DNA of 64,000 bases from Pandoraea terrae (GCF_902459695.1 NZ_CABPRZ010000001.1:62001-126000), one strand, 5' to 3'. Counted from the stretch's first letter, positions 26,636 through 36,942 are shown. Notes: generated by a model not told the origin, from the letters alone. A program made the numbers and translations.

Positions 26636-28489
26636 TTACCTGTCTTCGTGCTTCGGATATTCACTGTCGTCATACAAGGGCGAAGCGCCATGCGGCGCAT
26701 CGCCGACGTTATTACGAAACAGCGCGAACATATTGCGCCAAGGGTCGAACGGCCGCTCCGGCGCCTGCGCCGCCGGGCGCGCGGCAAACTCTGCGTCATC
26801 CACCTCGCAACGCAGTACATTCGCCTCACAGTCGAGCGAGATCACATCGCCGTCGCGCACACGCGTCAACATGCCGCCCGTCATCGCTTCGGGCGACAAA
26901 TGAATCGCCGCCGGCACCTTGCCAGACGCACCGGACATCCGCCCGTCCGTCACCAGCGCCACGTGAAAGCCTTCGTCCTGCAGCAACCCGAGCATCGGCA
27001 TCAGCTTGTGCAGCTCTGGCATGCCGTTTGCCTTCGGTCCCTGGAAGCGCACCACCACGATGACGTCGCGATGCAGCTCGCCGGCCTTGAACGCAGCCTG
27101 CGCTTCCTCCTGATCGGCGAAAACGCGAGCCGGCGCGCGCACCTTCTGATGCGCCGGTTTCACGGCGGACGACTTGATCACCGCACGTCCCAGATTGCCT
27201 TGAAGGATGCGCAATCCACCCTCCGGCGCGAACGGGCGCGATGCTGGCCGCACAATGCTCTCATCGAGACTTTCCCGCGGTGCGTCCTGCCACGCGAGCG
27301 CGTCTTCGGTAAGAAACGCTTCCTGCGTATATGCGCGCATGCCGTGCCCCATGACGGTCGTCACATCGTCATGCAGGAAGCCGGCATCGAGCAATTCTCG
27401 AATCAGGAAATTCAGCCCGCCGGCCGCCTGGAATTGGTTGACGTCCGCGCTTCCGCTCGGATACACGCGCGCCAACAACGGCGTCACGTCCGACAACTCG
27501 GCGATATCCTGCCAGTCGAGCAGGATGCCGCCAGCATGCGCCATCGCCACCAGGTGCAGGGTGTGGTTCGTCGATCCGCCCGTGGCAAGCAAGCCCACCA
27601 CGCCATTGACGAACGCGCGCTCGTCCAGGATCTTCGCCGTGTTGATGTCGGTCCTCGAGAGCGCCACGGCGCGGGCCGTCGCCGCCTGCGTCAACGCATG
27701 GCGCAGCGGCGTGTGCGGATTGATGAACGATGCGCCCGGCAGATGCAGGCCCATGAATTCCATCAGCATCTGATTGCTGTTCGCCGTGCCGTAGAAGGTG
27801 CAAGTGCCCGAAGTGTGATACGCCGCCAACTCAGAGTCGAGCAACGCAGCGCGCGTCACGCGCCCGGCTGCGTACTCCTGACGAATGCGCGACTTCTCGT
27901 CGTTCGGCAAACCCGACGGCATCGGACCCGCGGGCGCGAACACCGCCGGCAGATGGCCGAACGCGAGCGCGCCCATCACCAACCCCGGCACGATCTTGTC
28001 GCACACGCCGAGGAACATCGCCGCATCGAACATCTGATGCGATAGCGCAATGCCCGAGGCCAGCGCGATGACGTCGCGCGAGAATAGCGACAACTCCATG
28101 CCGGCGTAACCCTGCGTGACGCCATCGCACATGGCTGGCACGCCGCCCGCGACCTGCGCGCTCGCACCATGCGCGCGCGCCGCCGCCTTGATGACGTCGG
28201 GGAATTCGTCGAACGGCTGGTGCGCCGACAACATGTCGTTGTAGGCCGTCACGATGCCGATGTTGCACGCGCGTTCCGAGCGGATCTTCAGCCGGTCGTC
28301 GGCCGGAGCGGCAGCCATCGCGTGGGCAAGGTTCGCGCAGCCGAGCTTGTCGCGCCCGGGGCGGCTATGCCCGGCCCGGGCGACCCCCGCCAAATACGCC
28401 GCACGCGAGTTGCGGCTGCGTTCGATCAATCGCTCTGTGACGCGCTGTACCACCGGATGCAGCGCCGCTTGCTTGTAGGAATCGGTCAT
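26636..28489 (-). CDS. edd: Phosphogluconate dehydratase
   Basis: A 617-residue Fe-S dehydratase of the IlvD/Edd family that converts 6-phosphogluconate to KDPG in the Entner-Doudoroff pathway. Family segments are RACNIGIVTAYNDMLSAHQP, VPAMCDGVTQGYAGMELS and GTCTFYGTANSNQMLMEFMG. The start is the ATG at 28489 (MTDSYKQAALHPVVQRVTER); the longer frame to 28558 would run through the first HexR-type operator. It is divergent from zwf and shares a promoter region with it. The partner aldolase gene eda is not in this window. Confidence 0.96.
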   Translation of the reverse strand: MTDSYKQAALHPVVQRVTERLIERSRNSRAAYLAGVARAGHSRPGRDKLGCANLAHAMAAAPADDRLKIRSERACNIGIVTAYNDMLSAHQPFDEFPDVIKAAARAHGASAQVAGGVPAMCDGVTQGYAGMELSLFSRDVIALASGIALSHQMFDAAMFLGVCDKIVPGLVMGALAFGHLPAVFAPAGPMPSGLPNDEKSRIRQEYAAGRVTRAALLDSELAAYHTSGTCTFYGTANSNQMLMEFMGLHLPGASFINPHTPLRHALTQAATARAVALSRTDINTAKILDERAFVNGVVGLLATGGSTNHTLHLVAMAHAGGILLDWQDIAELSDVTPLLARVYPSGSADVNQFQAAGGLNFLIRELLDAGFLHDDVTTVMGHGMRAYTQEAFLTEDALAWQDAPRESLDESIVRPASRPFAPEGGLRILQGNLGRAVIKSSAVKPAHQKVRAPARVFADQEEAQAAFKAGELHRDVIVVVRFQGPKANGMPELHKLMPMLGLLQDEGFHVALVTDGRMSGASGKVPAAIHLSPEAMTGGMLTRVRDGDVISLDCEANVLRCEVDDAEFAARPAAQAPERPFDPWRNMFALFRNNVGDAPHGASPLYDDSEYPKHEDR

Positions 28490-28542
28490 GGCTGTACAGG
28501 GGGCTTGAGAGGCAGGGTTGGCGGCGGACGCGCCGCTTTCGA

Positions 28543-28557
28543 TGTAGTCAAAACACA
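28543..28557. promoter_or_regulatory. Imperfect HexR-type operator
   Basis: TGTAGTCAAAACACA resembles the HexR consensus (TGTAnTnnnAnTACA) with two deviations. It lies 54 bases upstream of the edd start and 18 bases from the perfect site. Confidence 0.6.
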
Positions 28558-28575
28558 AGTTTTGTTGATTTGCAG

Positions 28576-28590
28576 TGTAGTTAAACTACA
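28576..28590. promoter_or_regulatory. Perfect HexR-type operator
   Basis: TGTAGTTAAACTACA is a perfect 15-base palindrome matching the HexR operator pattern described in Gammaproteobacteria. It lies between divergent edd and zwf. The Glk-HexR fusion at the end of the zwf operon is the likely repressor, released by KDPG in known systems. Confidence 0.8.
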
Positions 28591-28689
28591 ATGCAGTGTC
28601 AAAGCCGTCGCCGGGTGCGCTCGCCGCGCATGCCGAAGATGCCGTCCGGCGGCCGCGAACATGCCATCCATCCGGAGTGACACGGTTTC

Positions 28690-30150
28690 ATGAACACGCC
28701 TTTACCGTATACCTTTGTACTGTTCGGCGCTACCGGCGATCTGTCGCTGCGCAAGGTGTTGCCTTCGCTTTACCGCGCCTTTCACACGGGCAAACTCGGC
28801 GACGAGGGGCGCATTCTCGCCGTCGCCCGCAGCCCGCTCGATGCCGCCGGGTATCACGACTGGGCCGAGAAGCATGTCCGCCCGCATCTGGACGAAGGCA
28901 TCTGGGTCGCCGGCACCTGGGAGCGCTTTCTCGCGCTGATCGATTACCTGCCGCTCGATCTTTCCCGAAAGGAAGACTACGGCGTGCTCGCCGAACGTCT
29001 CGAGCAATACAAGGGCACGCGCGTCTTCTATCTGGCGACGGGGCCATCGCTGTTCGCGCCCATCTGCGAGGGCCTGCACCACGCAAACCTCAATGAAGGC
29101 GCGCGCATCGTGCTCGAGAAGCCGCTGGGCACTGACCTGAAGTCTTCGATGGCGATCAACGATGCGGTCGGCGCAATCTTCACGGAAGCGCAGATCTACC
29201 GGATCGATCACTACCTGGGCAAAGAGTCGGTGCAGAACCTGCTTGCGTTGCGTTTCGGCAATGCGCTGTTCGAGCCGCTGTGGCGCCGCGAATGGATCGA
29301 AAGCATCCAGATCACCATCGCCGAGGAGCTGGGCGCGGAAGGTCGCGGGGACTTCTACGATCAAACCGGCGCGTTGCGCGACATGGTGCAGAACCACTTG
29401 CTGCAACTGCTCTCGATCGTCGCCATGGAGCCGCCTTTCTCCATGACCTCCGACGCCGTGCGCGACGAGAAGCTGCGCGTGCTGCGCTCGCTGCGCAAGC
29501 TGGATGAGGATCAGGTCGGGCGCGACGTCGTGCGCGGGCAATATGCCGCCGGCGCCAGCAAAGGCGTTGCGGTGCCCGGCTATCTCGATGAACCCGGTGT
29601 GCATGCGAACAGCGAAACGGAAACGTTCGTCGCGCTCAAGGTTGAAATCGACAACTGGCGCTGGGCCGGCGTGCCGTTCTTCCTGCGCACCGGTAAGCGG
29701 CTCGCCGAGCGTGTCGCGGAGATCGTCGTCAATTTCCGGCCGGTGCCATATCCGTTGCTGGGCCCGCAATCCGCGCGCGGCGGGGCGAACCGGCTCGTCA
29801 TCCGTTTGCAGCCGAACGAATCGATTCGCCTGTACTGCCTCGCCAAGCAACCGGGTGAGGGCATGCATCTGCAGACGGTTCACCTGGATCTCGCCTTCGA
29901 TCAGTTCTTCCACGCTGACCGGATGGACGCGTACGAGCGTTTGCTGCTCGACGTGATTCACGGCCGTCTGGCGCTGTTCGTGCGGCGCGATGAACAGGAG
30001 CAAGCCTGGCGCTGGGTCGAACCGATCCAGAAATACTGGGCCACCAGCGGCAAGCCACCGAAACGCTACGCCGCCGGCACGTGGGGGCCGCCTGCCGCCA
30101 GCGCACTGCTTGCGCAACACGGCACGTGCTGGCTCGAGGAGGAAAATTGA
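28690..30150 (+). CDS. zwf: Glucose-6-phosphate 1-dehydrogenase
   Basis: A 486-residue enzyme oxidising glucose-6-phosphate to 6-phosphogluconolactone with NADP(+). The Rossmann motif FGATGDLSLRKVLPSLY is at residues 12-28, followed by EKPLGTDLKSS and the substrate-binding YRIDHYLGKE. Length is typical. It opens the operon zwf-pgl-glk/hexR; upstream bases carry the HexR-type sites. Together with pgl and edd it feeds glucose into the Entner-Doudoroff pathway. Confidence 0.97.
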   Translation: MNTPLPYTFVLFGATGDLSLRKVLPSLYRAFHTGKLGDEGRILAVARSPLDAAGYHDWAEKHVRPHLDEGIWVAGTWERFLALIDYLPLDLSRKEDYGVLAERLEQYKGTRVFYLATGPSLFAPICEGLHHANLNEGARIVLEKPLGTDLKSSMAINDAVGAIFTEAQIYRIDHYLGKESVQNLLALRFGNALFEPLWRREWIESIQITIAEELGAEGRGDFYDQTGALRDMVQNHLLQLLSIVAMEPPFSMTSDAVRDEKLRVLRSLRKLDEDQVGRDVVRGQYAAGASKGVAVPGYLDEPGVHANSETETFVALKVEIDNWRWAGVPFFLRTGKRLAERVAEIVVNFRPVPYPLLGPQSARGGANRLVIRLQPNESIRLYCLAKQPGEGMHLQTVHLDLAFDQFFHADRMDAYERLLLDVIHGRLALFVRRDEQEQAWRWVEPIQKYWATSGKPPKRYAAGTWGPPAASALLAQHGTCWLEEEN

Positions 30151-30226
30151 ACACGACGCGCCATCGCCATTGCACTCGCCACGCCTTGGAACGTTGTCTT
30201 GCCGCGCTGCGCGACAGGGGGACATC

Positions 30227-30904
30227 ATGGTGATCTGGCGCCCGTTCGCGACCCGCTCGGAACAATCGGCGGCGCTGGCCGACGCTGTCGCCGCCGCGCT
30301 CGACGATGCCCTCGATCGGGTGCCGCGCCCCTTGCTCGCCGTGTCGGGCGGCACGAGTCCGCGGGCCTTCCTGGCGCGGCTGGGCATGTTGCCGTTGGCG
30401 TGGGAGCAGGTCGACATCACGCTCGCCGACGACCGGTGGCTGCCGCCCGATCACGCCGACAGCAATGCGCGCCTGGTGGCCGAGACCCTGCTCGCCGGGG
30501 CGGCGACGGCGCGCTGGCTGCCGCTCGTCGACATGGCCGCCAAGCCCAAGGTTCACGTGCGCATGCTCAATGACACATGGACGCACGGCGCGCCAAGCGT
30601 ATGCGTGCTCGGCATGGGCGAGGACGGTCATACGGCATCGCTGTTCGCCGACGCGCCGCAATGGCCCCATGTGAACACGACCGATGACCGTTTCGTGCTC
30701 GTGCAGCCGGCGCAGGCGCCATACCTGCGCGTGAGCTGGTCGCTCGCCGGCCTGCGCGAGGCCGGCCGATGCTTTCTGCAGATTCAGGGGGTTGCCAAGC
30801 GGGCCGTATTCGAAGCCGCGCAGTCGGCCGATCAGGACAACGCGATCTCGCGCCTGATCCATAGCGAAGGAGTGACGCTTGATGTCTTCTGGAGTGAGGA
30901 ATAA
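30227..30904 (+). CDS. pgl: 6-phosphogluconolactonase
   Basis: A 225-residue enzyme hydrolysing 6-phosphogluconolactone. Motifs are [33 protein letters not shown] and [16 protein letters not shown], all standard for Pgl. The start ATG at 30227 gives the usual length; the frame is open further upstream inside the end of zwf but that is not native. Its end overlaps the start of the next gene by 23 bases, indicating coupling. Confidence 0.95.
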   Translation: MVIWRPFATRSEQSAALADAVAAALDDALDRVPRPLLAVSGGTSPRAFLARLGMLPLAWEQVDITLADDRWLPPDHADSNARLVAETLLAGAATARWLPLVDMAAKPKVHVRMLNDTWTHGAPSVCVLGMGEDGHTASLFADAPQWPHVNTTDDRFVLVQPAQAPYLRVSWSLAGLREAGRCFLQIQGVAKRAVFEAAQSADQDNAISRLIHSEGVTLDVFWSEE

Positions 30905-32786
30905 CGCGCCCCATCCGGGCGGTCCGCGTCTGTTGGCCGATATTGGCGGCACGAATGCCCGGTTCGCGCTGGAACTTGCGCCGGGCGAACTGACGGAAAT
31001 CCGCGACTACGTCTGCGACGATTACGCTGGCGTCGCCGAAGTCATCCTCGCCTACCTCGCGTCGGTGGAATCGAGCGCGTCCGCCGCCGGCTTGCCGCCG
31101 GTATGCCATGCCGCCATCGCGATCGCCAATCCGATCGAAGGCGACGAAGTCCGCATGACGAACCGGCCGTGGCATTTCTCGATCGAGGCCACGCGGCGCG
31201 CGTTGCGCTTCGAGACGTTGCTGGTCGTCAACGACTTCACGGCGCTGGCGATGGCGCTGCCGTACCTCAATAGCAAACAGCTGCGCCAGGTTGGCGGCGG
31301 CGCTGCCCGCCCCAACGGCGTACTCGGCCTGCTCGGCCCCGGGACTGGCGTCGGCGTTTCGGGCTTGATCCCGGCCGGCGACCGCTGGATCGCGCTGGGC
31401 AGCGAAGGCGGCCATGCGACCTTCGCGCCCGCCGACGAGCGCGAGGCGGACATTCTGCGCCATGCCTGGAAACGCTTCCCGCACGTGTCGTTCGAGCGCC
31501 TCGCGGCGGGGCCGGGCATGACGCTGATTTATCAGGCGCTGGCCGAACGCAGCGGAGAGCCGGCCGAGGACATTGACACCGCCGAGATCGTGGCGCGGGC
31601 CAAGCGCGGCAAGGATGCCCTCTGCGCGGAGACGGTCGACTGCTTCTGCGGCATTCTCGGCACGCTCGCGGGCAACGTCGCGGTCACGCTCGGCGCGATC
31701 GGCGGGGTGTATATCGGCGGCGGCGTCGTGCCAAAACTCGGCCCTTTGTTCGAGCGCTCGTCGTTTCGAAAGCGCTTCGAGGCGAAGGGGCGCTTTGAAG
31801 GGTATCTGGCCAAGATTCCGACGTTCGTCATCACGGCAGAATATCCGGCCTTCCTCGGTACCTCCGCGATTCTCGCGGAGCAACTCGGCACGCACGCGGT
31901 TGGCGCTGGCGCGCTGATCGACCGGCTGCATCGCCTGCGCGATTCGTTGAGTCCGGCGGAGCAGCGGGTCGCGGAGCTGGCGCTCAAGCAGCCGCGCGCG
32001 TTGCTCGCGGAACCGGTGGCGGAGATTGCGCGACACGCGCGAGTCAGCCAGCCGACCGTCATTCGCTTCTGCCGCTCGTTGGGATGCCAGGGGCTGTCGG
32101 ACTTCAAGCTCAAGCTCGCCAGTGCGCTGACGGGGACGCTGCCGGTGCGGCACGGACAGGTGCATCTCGGCGACGGCGCCGCCGAGTTCAGCGCGAAGGT
32201 GCTGGACAACACGGTGTCTTCGATTCTGCAGGTGCGAGAGCACCTCGATGCCGACACGGTGGACGCTGCAGTCACGATGCTCGACGAAGCCCGCCGCATT
32301 GAGTTCTATGGCCTCGGCAATTCGGGGCTCATCGCCGAAGACGCGCACTACAAATTCTTTCGATTCGGCATGCAGACGATTGCCTACGGCGATCCCTACC
32401 TGCAGTCCGCCTCTGCCGCCATGCTGACGCCCGACGACGTGGTTGTCGCAATCTCGGCATCGGGCCGGTCAGCGGATTTGAACCGGACGGTGGATCTTGC
32501 ACTCGCGCGAGGCGCGCGCGTGATTGCGTTGACGGCGCGTCATTCACCGCTCGCGAAGAAGGCAACGCTGGTCTTGCCCAACGATCACGTCGAGGCGCTC
32601 GATTCACATCTGTCGATGATTTCGCGGATCCTGCATCTCGTGATGATCGACGTGCTTGCAGTGGGCGTGTCCATCCGGCGCGCTGTGCCGGGCGCCGAGA
32701 CGGCCGGGGAGGGCGCGCTCGACTGGCTGCGTCATGGCGGACCGCCCGAGGCCGCCGACAACGTGCCGCAACGTCGCCACGGATAA
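30882..32786 (+). CDS. glk: Glucokinase fused to RpiR/HexR-type regulator
   Basis: A 634-residue bifunctional protein. The N-terminal half (to about residue 335) is glucokinase: [16 protein letters not shown] phosphate-binding motif, [22 protein letters not shown]. The C-terminal half is an RpiR-type regulator: a helix-turn-helix ([20 protein letters not shown]) and a SIS sugar-phosphate domain ([30 protein letters not shown]). Such fusions are known in Burkholderia. The enzyme makes glucose-6-phosphate while the regulator part probably binds the edd-zwf operators. I chose ATG 30882 after gaaggag; a TTG three bases earlier is possible. Confidence 0.94.
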   Translation: MSSGVRNNAPHPGGPRLLADIGGTNARFALELAPGELTEIRDYVCDDYAGVAEVILAYLASVESSASAAGLPPVCHAAIAIANPIEGDEVRMTNRPWHFSIEATRRALRFETLLVVNDFTALAMALPYLNSKQLRQVGGGAARPNGVLGLLGPGTGVGVSGLIPAGDRWIALGSEGGHATFAPADEREADILRHAWKRFPHVSFERLAAGPGMTLIYQALAERSGEPAEDIDTAEIVARAKRGKDALCAETVDCFCGILGTLAGNVAVTLGAIGGVYIGGGVVPKLGPLFERSSFRKRFEAKGRFEGYLAKIPTFVITAEYPAFLGTSAILAEQLGTHAVGAGALIDRLHRLRDSLSPAEQRVAELALKQPRALLAEPVAEIARHARVSQPTVIRFCRSLGCQGLSDFKLKLASALTGTLPVRHGQVHLGDGAAEFSAKVLDNTVSSILQVREHLDADTVDAAVTMLDEARRIEFYGLGNSGLIAEDAHYKFFRFGMQTIAYGDPYLQSASAAMLTPDDVVVAISASGRSADLNRTVDLALARGARVIALTARHSPLAKKATLVLPNDHVEALDSHLSMISRILHLVMIDVLAVGVSIRRAVPGAETAGEGALDWLRHGGPPEAADNVPQRRHG

Positions 32787-32843
32787 CGCGCGCCTTGCGC
32801 CTTACTGTGTCGCCCGAATTCCCCGCATGTGTGCTTGCTGCAC

Positions 32844-33875
32844 TTACTGCGCGGCCACCTTGGCCGTCATCTTGAAAATGCCCTGGGCATTGCCCGCATC
32901 GAAGCGCAGATCGGTCGTCCAGCGCCCGGCATCGCGGTCGAAGTAGCGGCGGCGCGTGATGAATTCGTAGAAGGAACCGGGGACGTCGCGTGTGATGATG
33001 CTGCCGTCCGCCTGGCGGAACTCGCGCGTGACCGTATCGGCGCGATACGCCGTCTGGAATACCCGCCCCGAACGCGAGCGTTCGACCTCGGGCTTCATCG
33101 GGCGGCCTTTCGCTTGCTCGGCGTCCGACAGCTGGAACACGTCTTCCACGCGGTCTGTCGCGTGGTTGAACGCGTTGCCTTCGGTGGCAATCCACGCCAT
33201 CTCGGCCGACTCGGCCAGAATCGTTTCGTAATCGGCCAAGTTCGGCGTGTCATGCTGGCGAGCGAACGCGCCGACGATCACCGGCAGCAAGGTGCAGGCT
33301 TCGTCGAGCGGCAGCACGCCATCGCGTTCCAATTCCCACAACTGCATGGCCGCGCGTGGCGTCAGCGGATCGCGCGATTGGCCGACCACGCGGCTTACGG
33401 CGCGCTGGAACGCGTCGGAGAAGCGCTCGGGATGAAGTTCGCTGACAAAGAACTGGGCGATTTCGTCCGGCGCGTCGCGATGGGCGTAGGCCCGGCCGGT
33501 CATGCCGAGACGGTCGAGCGGATAGCGGCCGTTCGCGATAAAGCCCAGCGGACGCAGGATGCGCGTGAACGCCGCTTCGCCCGGCGGCAGCGCGCCGTTG
33601 TCGGCCCAGCGCACGGTGCGCAGCGCGCCATGATCGAAGTACACGCCGCCGCCGTTCGCGACGACCTCGTCGGTGTAGACGCGGCCATTGGGCGATCGAT
33701 CGATGAGATCTGCGAACAACGCCATGTTCATGGCCTGGGCGAGTTCCGCGCGCGTGACGATACCTTCGTGCCATTCGTTGAGCAGGCTCGGCAGGTTCAG
33801 GGTCGCGAAAAGACTGGCGGTGCGGGATTCACCGAGATGCTGCACCAGCATTTGCTGGAGATTGGGATTGTGCAT
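32844..33875 (-). CDS. DUF1338 / HglS-like 2-oxoadipate dioxygenase/decarboxylase
   Basis: A 343-residue protein of the DUF1338 family, whose studied members (HglS) are Fe(II) enzymes converting 2-oxoadipate to 2-hydroxyglutarate in lysine catabolism. Conserved pieces are VYFDHGALRTVRW, AYAHRDAPDEIAQFFVSELH and a late EFITRRRYFD. The start ATG at 33875 (MHNPNLQQMLVQHLGES) is preferred over a TTG at 33884. It is transcribed divergently from a LysR gene that may regulate it. No other lysine genes are nearby, so the substrate rests on family knowledge. Confidence 0.8.
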   Translation of the reverse strand: MHNPNLQQMLVQHLGESRTASLFATLNLPSLLNEWHEGIVTRAELAQAMNMALFADLIDRSPNGRVYTDEVVANGGGVYFDHGALRTVRWADNGALPPGEAAFTRILRPLGFIANGRYPLDRLGMTGRAYAHRDAPDEIAQFFVSELHPERFSDAFQRAVSRVVGQSRDPLTPRAAMQLWELERDGVLPLDEACTLLPVIVGAFARQHDTPNLADYETILAESAEMAWIATEGNAFNHATDRVEDVFQLSDAEQAKGRPMKPEVERSRSGRVFQTAYRADTVTREFRQADGSIITRDVPGSFYEFITRRRYFDRDAGRWTTDLRFDAGNAQGIFKMTAKVAAQ

Positions 33876-34012
33876 GGCGCTCAAACGTCTTCGAGTCCCC
33901 GCGCGTGCGGGGCGGAATAGGGGAAACCGGGCCGATTATTGGCTCCGTCGGCGCGCGCCGTAAAGCGAGTTAAAATCAGGACTTGATGCGTTTAGGGAAC
34001 TAAGGCCTGTTT

Positions 34013-34918
34013 ATGCGTAGATTCAAGATCCCCAGCATGGGGGCGCTGCTCGCCTTCGAAGCCGCCGCCCGTCATGAAAGCTTCACGCGCGCGGCCCGCG
34101 AACTATCGTTGACCGAGAGCGCGGTGTCGCGGCAAATCAACGCGCTCGAGCAGAATCTCGGCGTGCGGCTGTTCGCACGTGAAAAAAAGCGCGTCATCCT
34201 CACGCGTGCCGGCAAGCTGTATGGCACGCAGGTACGCCGCGCGCTGGAAAATCTCGACCGCGACACGCTGTCGATCATTGCGCACGGGGGCGGGGGCGGT
34301 TCACTGGAGTTGGCGGTATTGCCGACGTTCGCGTCGGAATGGCTGATTCCGCGCATGCCGCGTTTCTACGCCAAACATGACGACATCGGCGTCAACATGG
34401 GGGTGCGCACCAGCGTGTTTCCGTTCGACGACAGCCACTTCGAAGCGGCCATCCATTATGGCAAGCCGACGTGGCCGGGCACGTCGTCCGACTATCTGTT
34501 CGGCGAGGAGGTCGTGCCGATCTGCACGCCGTCGCTCCTGAAGGGGCCGATCCGCGAGCCCGCCGGCCTGCTCGACTACCCGTTGCTGCATTCAACGACG
34601 CGTCCGAGCGCCTGGGCGGAATGGTTCGGCGCCGCCGGCGTCGATGACGCTCGCGCCATGCAGGGGATTCGTTACGAACTGCACACCATGCTGATCTCCG
34701 CGGCGGCAGCCGGTCTCGGCGTATCGCTGGTGCCCCGGTTTCTCGTGGCGGGGCAACTGGAACGGCTCGGCCTGATCGTGCCGGTCGACGCGCCGCTCGT
34801 GGCCGAGGGCGGGTATTACCTCGTCTATCCGACCGAATTGAGCCACGGCGCGCCCCTCGAAGCCTTCCGCGCGTGGCTGCTGGACGAAGCCGCGACGGAT
34901 CCGCCGGCGCGTGTGTAG
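34013..34918 (+). CDS. LysR-family transcriptional regulator
   Basis: A 301-residue LTTR. The N-terminal winged helix (LLAFEAAARHESFTRAAREL, SLTESAVSRQINALEQNLG) is followed by a periplasmic-binding-like effector domain (LELAVLPTFASEWLIPRMPR onward), of the GcvA-like subgroup. It lies back to back with the HglS-like gene across 137 bases, the usual place for an LTTR and its target. The effector is unknown. Confidence 0.92.
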   Translation: MRRFKIPSMGALLAFEAAARHESFTRAARELSLTESAVSRQINALEQNLGVRLFAREKKRVILTRAGKLYGTQVRRALENLDRDTLSIIAHGGGGGSLELAVLPTFASEWLIPRMPRFYAKHDDIGVNMGVRTSVFPFDDSHFEAAIHYGKPTWPGTSSDYLFGEEVVPICTPSLLKGPIREPAGLLDYPLLHSTTRPSAWAEWFGAAGVDDARAMQGIRYELHTMLISAAAAGLGVSLVPRFLVAGQLERLGLIVPVDAPLVAEGGYYLVYPTELSHGAPLEAFRAWLLDEAATDPPARV

Positions 34919-35059
34919 GAAGGCTACGGGCGGATCCGACTTGCGCGTACCGGCCGGTGCGCCTAGCATCGACGAAGGCGGGAACATTGCACGTTCCGTC
35001 CCGTCTGCCTGAGTTGTACTGCGCAACATTCCGAACGCACCATTTCCGGGAGGGCGGTA

Positions 35060-35269
35060 ATGTCAAATCATGTGTACAAGCAGATTGAACTGACGGGCTC
35101 GTCGCCGACGTCTATCGACGACGCGGTGAAGAGCGCAATCGAGAAGGCGTCCGAGACGCTGCGGCATCTGAACTGGTTCGAAATCATCGAGACGCGCGGC
35201 CATATCGAGGATGGCAAGGTGGCGCACTGGCAAGTCACGCTGAAAGTCGGAATGCGGCTGGAAGATTGA
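35060..35269 (+). CDS. Dodecin
   Basis: A 69-residue dodecin, a small flavin-storage protein that assembles into a hollow dodecamer. The pattern [20 protein letters not shown], then [20 protein letters not shown] (the Trp stacks on flavin) and the ending [13 protein letters not shown] is diagnostic. A good ribosome site (gggagg) precedes the ATG. It is a single-gene unit followed by a hairpin terminator. Confidence 0.95.
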   Translation: MSNHVYKQIELTGSSPTSIDDAVKSAIEKASETLRHLNWFEIIETRGHIEDGKVAHWQVTLKVGMRLED

Positions 35270-35279
35270 CGCAGTAGGC

Positions 35280-35308
35280 GGCCGGCGCGAACCCTGTTCG
35301 TGCCGGTC
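35280..35308 (+). terminator. Hairpin after dodecin
   Basis: GGCCGGCGCGAA (35280-35291) pairs with TTCGTGCCGGTC (35297-35308) with two G-U pairs and a 5-base loop, directly after the dodecin stop. Confidence 0.6.
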
Positions 35309-35406
35309 GTGTCAGAATAAGCGCATACTGCTCGAAACGAAGCGAAACATCGCCCATGAGGCGATGAACCCGCCGCCAACGATGTGGCAATTAACGAGGT
35401 ATGTGC

Positions 35407-36906
35407 ATGTCCGAAAAAGAACCGGTCCACGCTACCCGGTCGATTACCGATCCGGTCGAAGCGGTTGAATACCTGAAGACGATTTACGAGACCAGCACCG
35501 CCTATTTGCGCGCCGCCTTCGAGCGTTTTTCGGGGGAGAAAGATGTGTCGCGCCGCGTGAGCGCGCACTATCCGTTCATCCGCATTACCACCGAAGACAT
35601 CACGCAACTCGATAAACGCCTGTCATACGGCTTCGTTTCCGGTCCCGGGACCTACCAGACGACCGTGACGCGGCCCGATCTGTTCGCCAATTATTACGTC
35701 GAGCAACTGCGCCGGCTGGCGCTCAACCACGATGTAGCGTTCGAAGTCGGTGTGTCCGACGAGCCGATTCCGGTGCATTTCGCGTACAACGAAGGCGTCT
35801 ATCTCGAAGGCGATCTCGACCAGTCGCACCTGCGCGCCATGCGCACGGTGTTCGATGTGCCCGATCTCAGGAGCATGGACGACAGTATCGTCAACGGCAC
35901 GCATACCGAAGGGACTGACGAGATTCATCCGCTGGCTCTTTTTACCGGACCACGCGTCGATTATTCGCTGCACCGCTTGCGTCATTACACAGCCACGTCG
36001 CCCGAGCATTTCCAGAATTACGTGCTGTTCACGAACTATCAGTTCTATATCGACGAGTTCGTGGAACTCGGGCGCGAGCTGATGAGCGCGACCGATGACC
36101 CGGACGAACGCGCCTACCGTAGCCAGTATTCGGCATTTGTCGAACCGGGCAACGTGATGCACTGGAATGCGAACGTGGCTTCGCGCGCCGTCGAAGGCAC
36201 ACCGCCGCCGAGGCTGCCGCAGATGCCGGCGTATCACCTGGTGCGTGCGGACGGCGCGGGCATCACGATGGTCAACATCGGCGTGGGTCCGTCGAACGCG
36301 AAGACCATTACCGATCACATTGCCGTGCTGCGCCCGCACGCGTGGGTCATGCTCGGCCATTGCGCCGGCCTGCGCAATTCGCAACGACTCGGCGACTATG
36401 TGCTTGCGCACGGATACGTGCGCGAAGATCATGTGCTCGACGCGGACTTGCCGCTGTGGGTGCCGGTGCCGGCGCTGGCTGAAGTGCAGGTGGCGCTGGA
36501 GCGTGCCGTGGCCGAAGTCACGCAGTTGGGCGACTATGAACTCAAGCGCGTGATGCGTACCGGCACCGTGGTGACCGTCGACAACCGTAACTGGGAGCTG
36601 CGCGACCATCGTGAGCCGGTCCAGCGTATGAGCCAGAGCCGCGCCATTGCGCTCGATATGGAAAGTGCGACGATCGCCGCCAACGGCTTCCGCTTCCGCG
36701 TGCCTTACGGCACATTGCTATGCGTGTCCGACAAGCCGCTGCATGGTGAATTGAAGCTGCCCGGCATGGCGGACCGGTTCTATCGCGAACGCGTCGATCA
36801 GCATCTGAAGATCGGCGTCAAGGCCATGGAACTGTTGCGCGACAACGGTCTCGACCGCCTGCACAGCCGCAAGCTGCGCAGTTTCAACGAAGTCGCGTTC
36901 CAGTAA
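35407..36906 (+). CDS. amn: AMP nucleosidase
   Basis: A 499-residue enzyme hydrolysing AMP to adenine and ribose 5-phosphate. It has an N-terminal regulatory region (residues 1 to about 180) and a C-terminal nucleosidase domain with VNIGVGPSNAKTITDHIAVL, LGHCAGLRNSQRLGDYVLAH and ALDMESATIAANGFRF, typical of Amn. I prefer the ATG at 35407 because the Shine-Dalgarno (acgagg) is too close to the ATG at 35401. It is a single-gene unit, convergent with yegD. Confidence 0.94.
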   Translation: MSEKEPVHATRSITDPVEAVEYLKTIYETSTAYLRAAFERFSGEKDVSRRVSAHYPFIRITTEDITQLDKRLSYGFVSGPGTYQTTVTRPDLFANYYVEQLRRLALNHDVAFEVGVSDEPIPVHFAYNEGVYLEGDLDQSHLRAMRTVFDVPDLRSMDDSIVNGTHTEGTDEIHPLALFTGPRVDYSLHRLRHYTATSPEHFQNYVLFTNYQFYIDEFVELGRELMSATDDPDERAYRSQYSAFVEPGNVMHWNANVASRAVEGTPPPRLPQMPAYHLVRADGAGITMVNIGVGPSNAKTITDHIAVLRPHAWVMLGHCAGLRNSQRLGDYVLAHGYVREDHVLDADLPLWVPVPALAEVQVALERAVAEVTQLGDYELKRVMRTGTVVTVDNRNWELRDHREPVQRMSQSRAIALDMESATIAANGFRFRVPYGTLLCVSDKPLHGELKLPGMADRFYRERVDQHLKIGVKAMELLRDNGLDRLHSRKLRSFNEVAFQ

Positions 36907-36914
36907 CGTCTGCG

Positions 36915-36940
36915 CGCCGCGCAGCGGTCGATGCGCGGCG
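36915..36940. terminator. Bidirectional hairpin between amn and yegD
   Basis: CGCCGCGCA (36915-36923) and TGCGCGGCG (36932-36940) form a perfect stem with an 8-base loop in the 36-base gap between two convergent genes. Confidence 0.6.
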
Positions 36941-36942
36941 GT

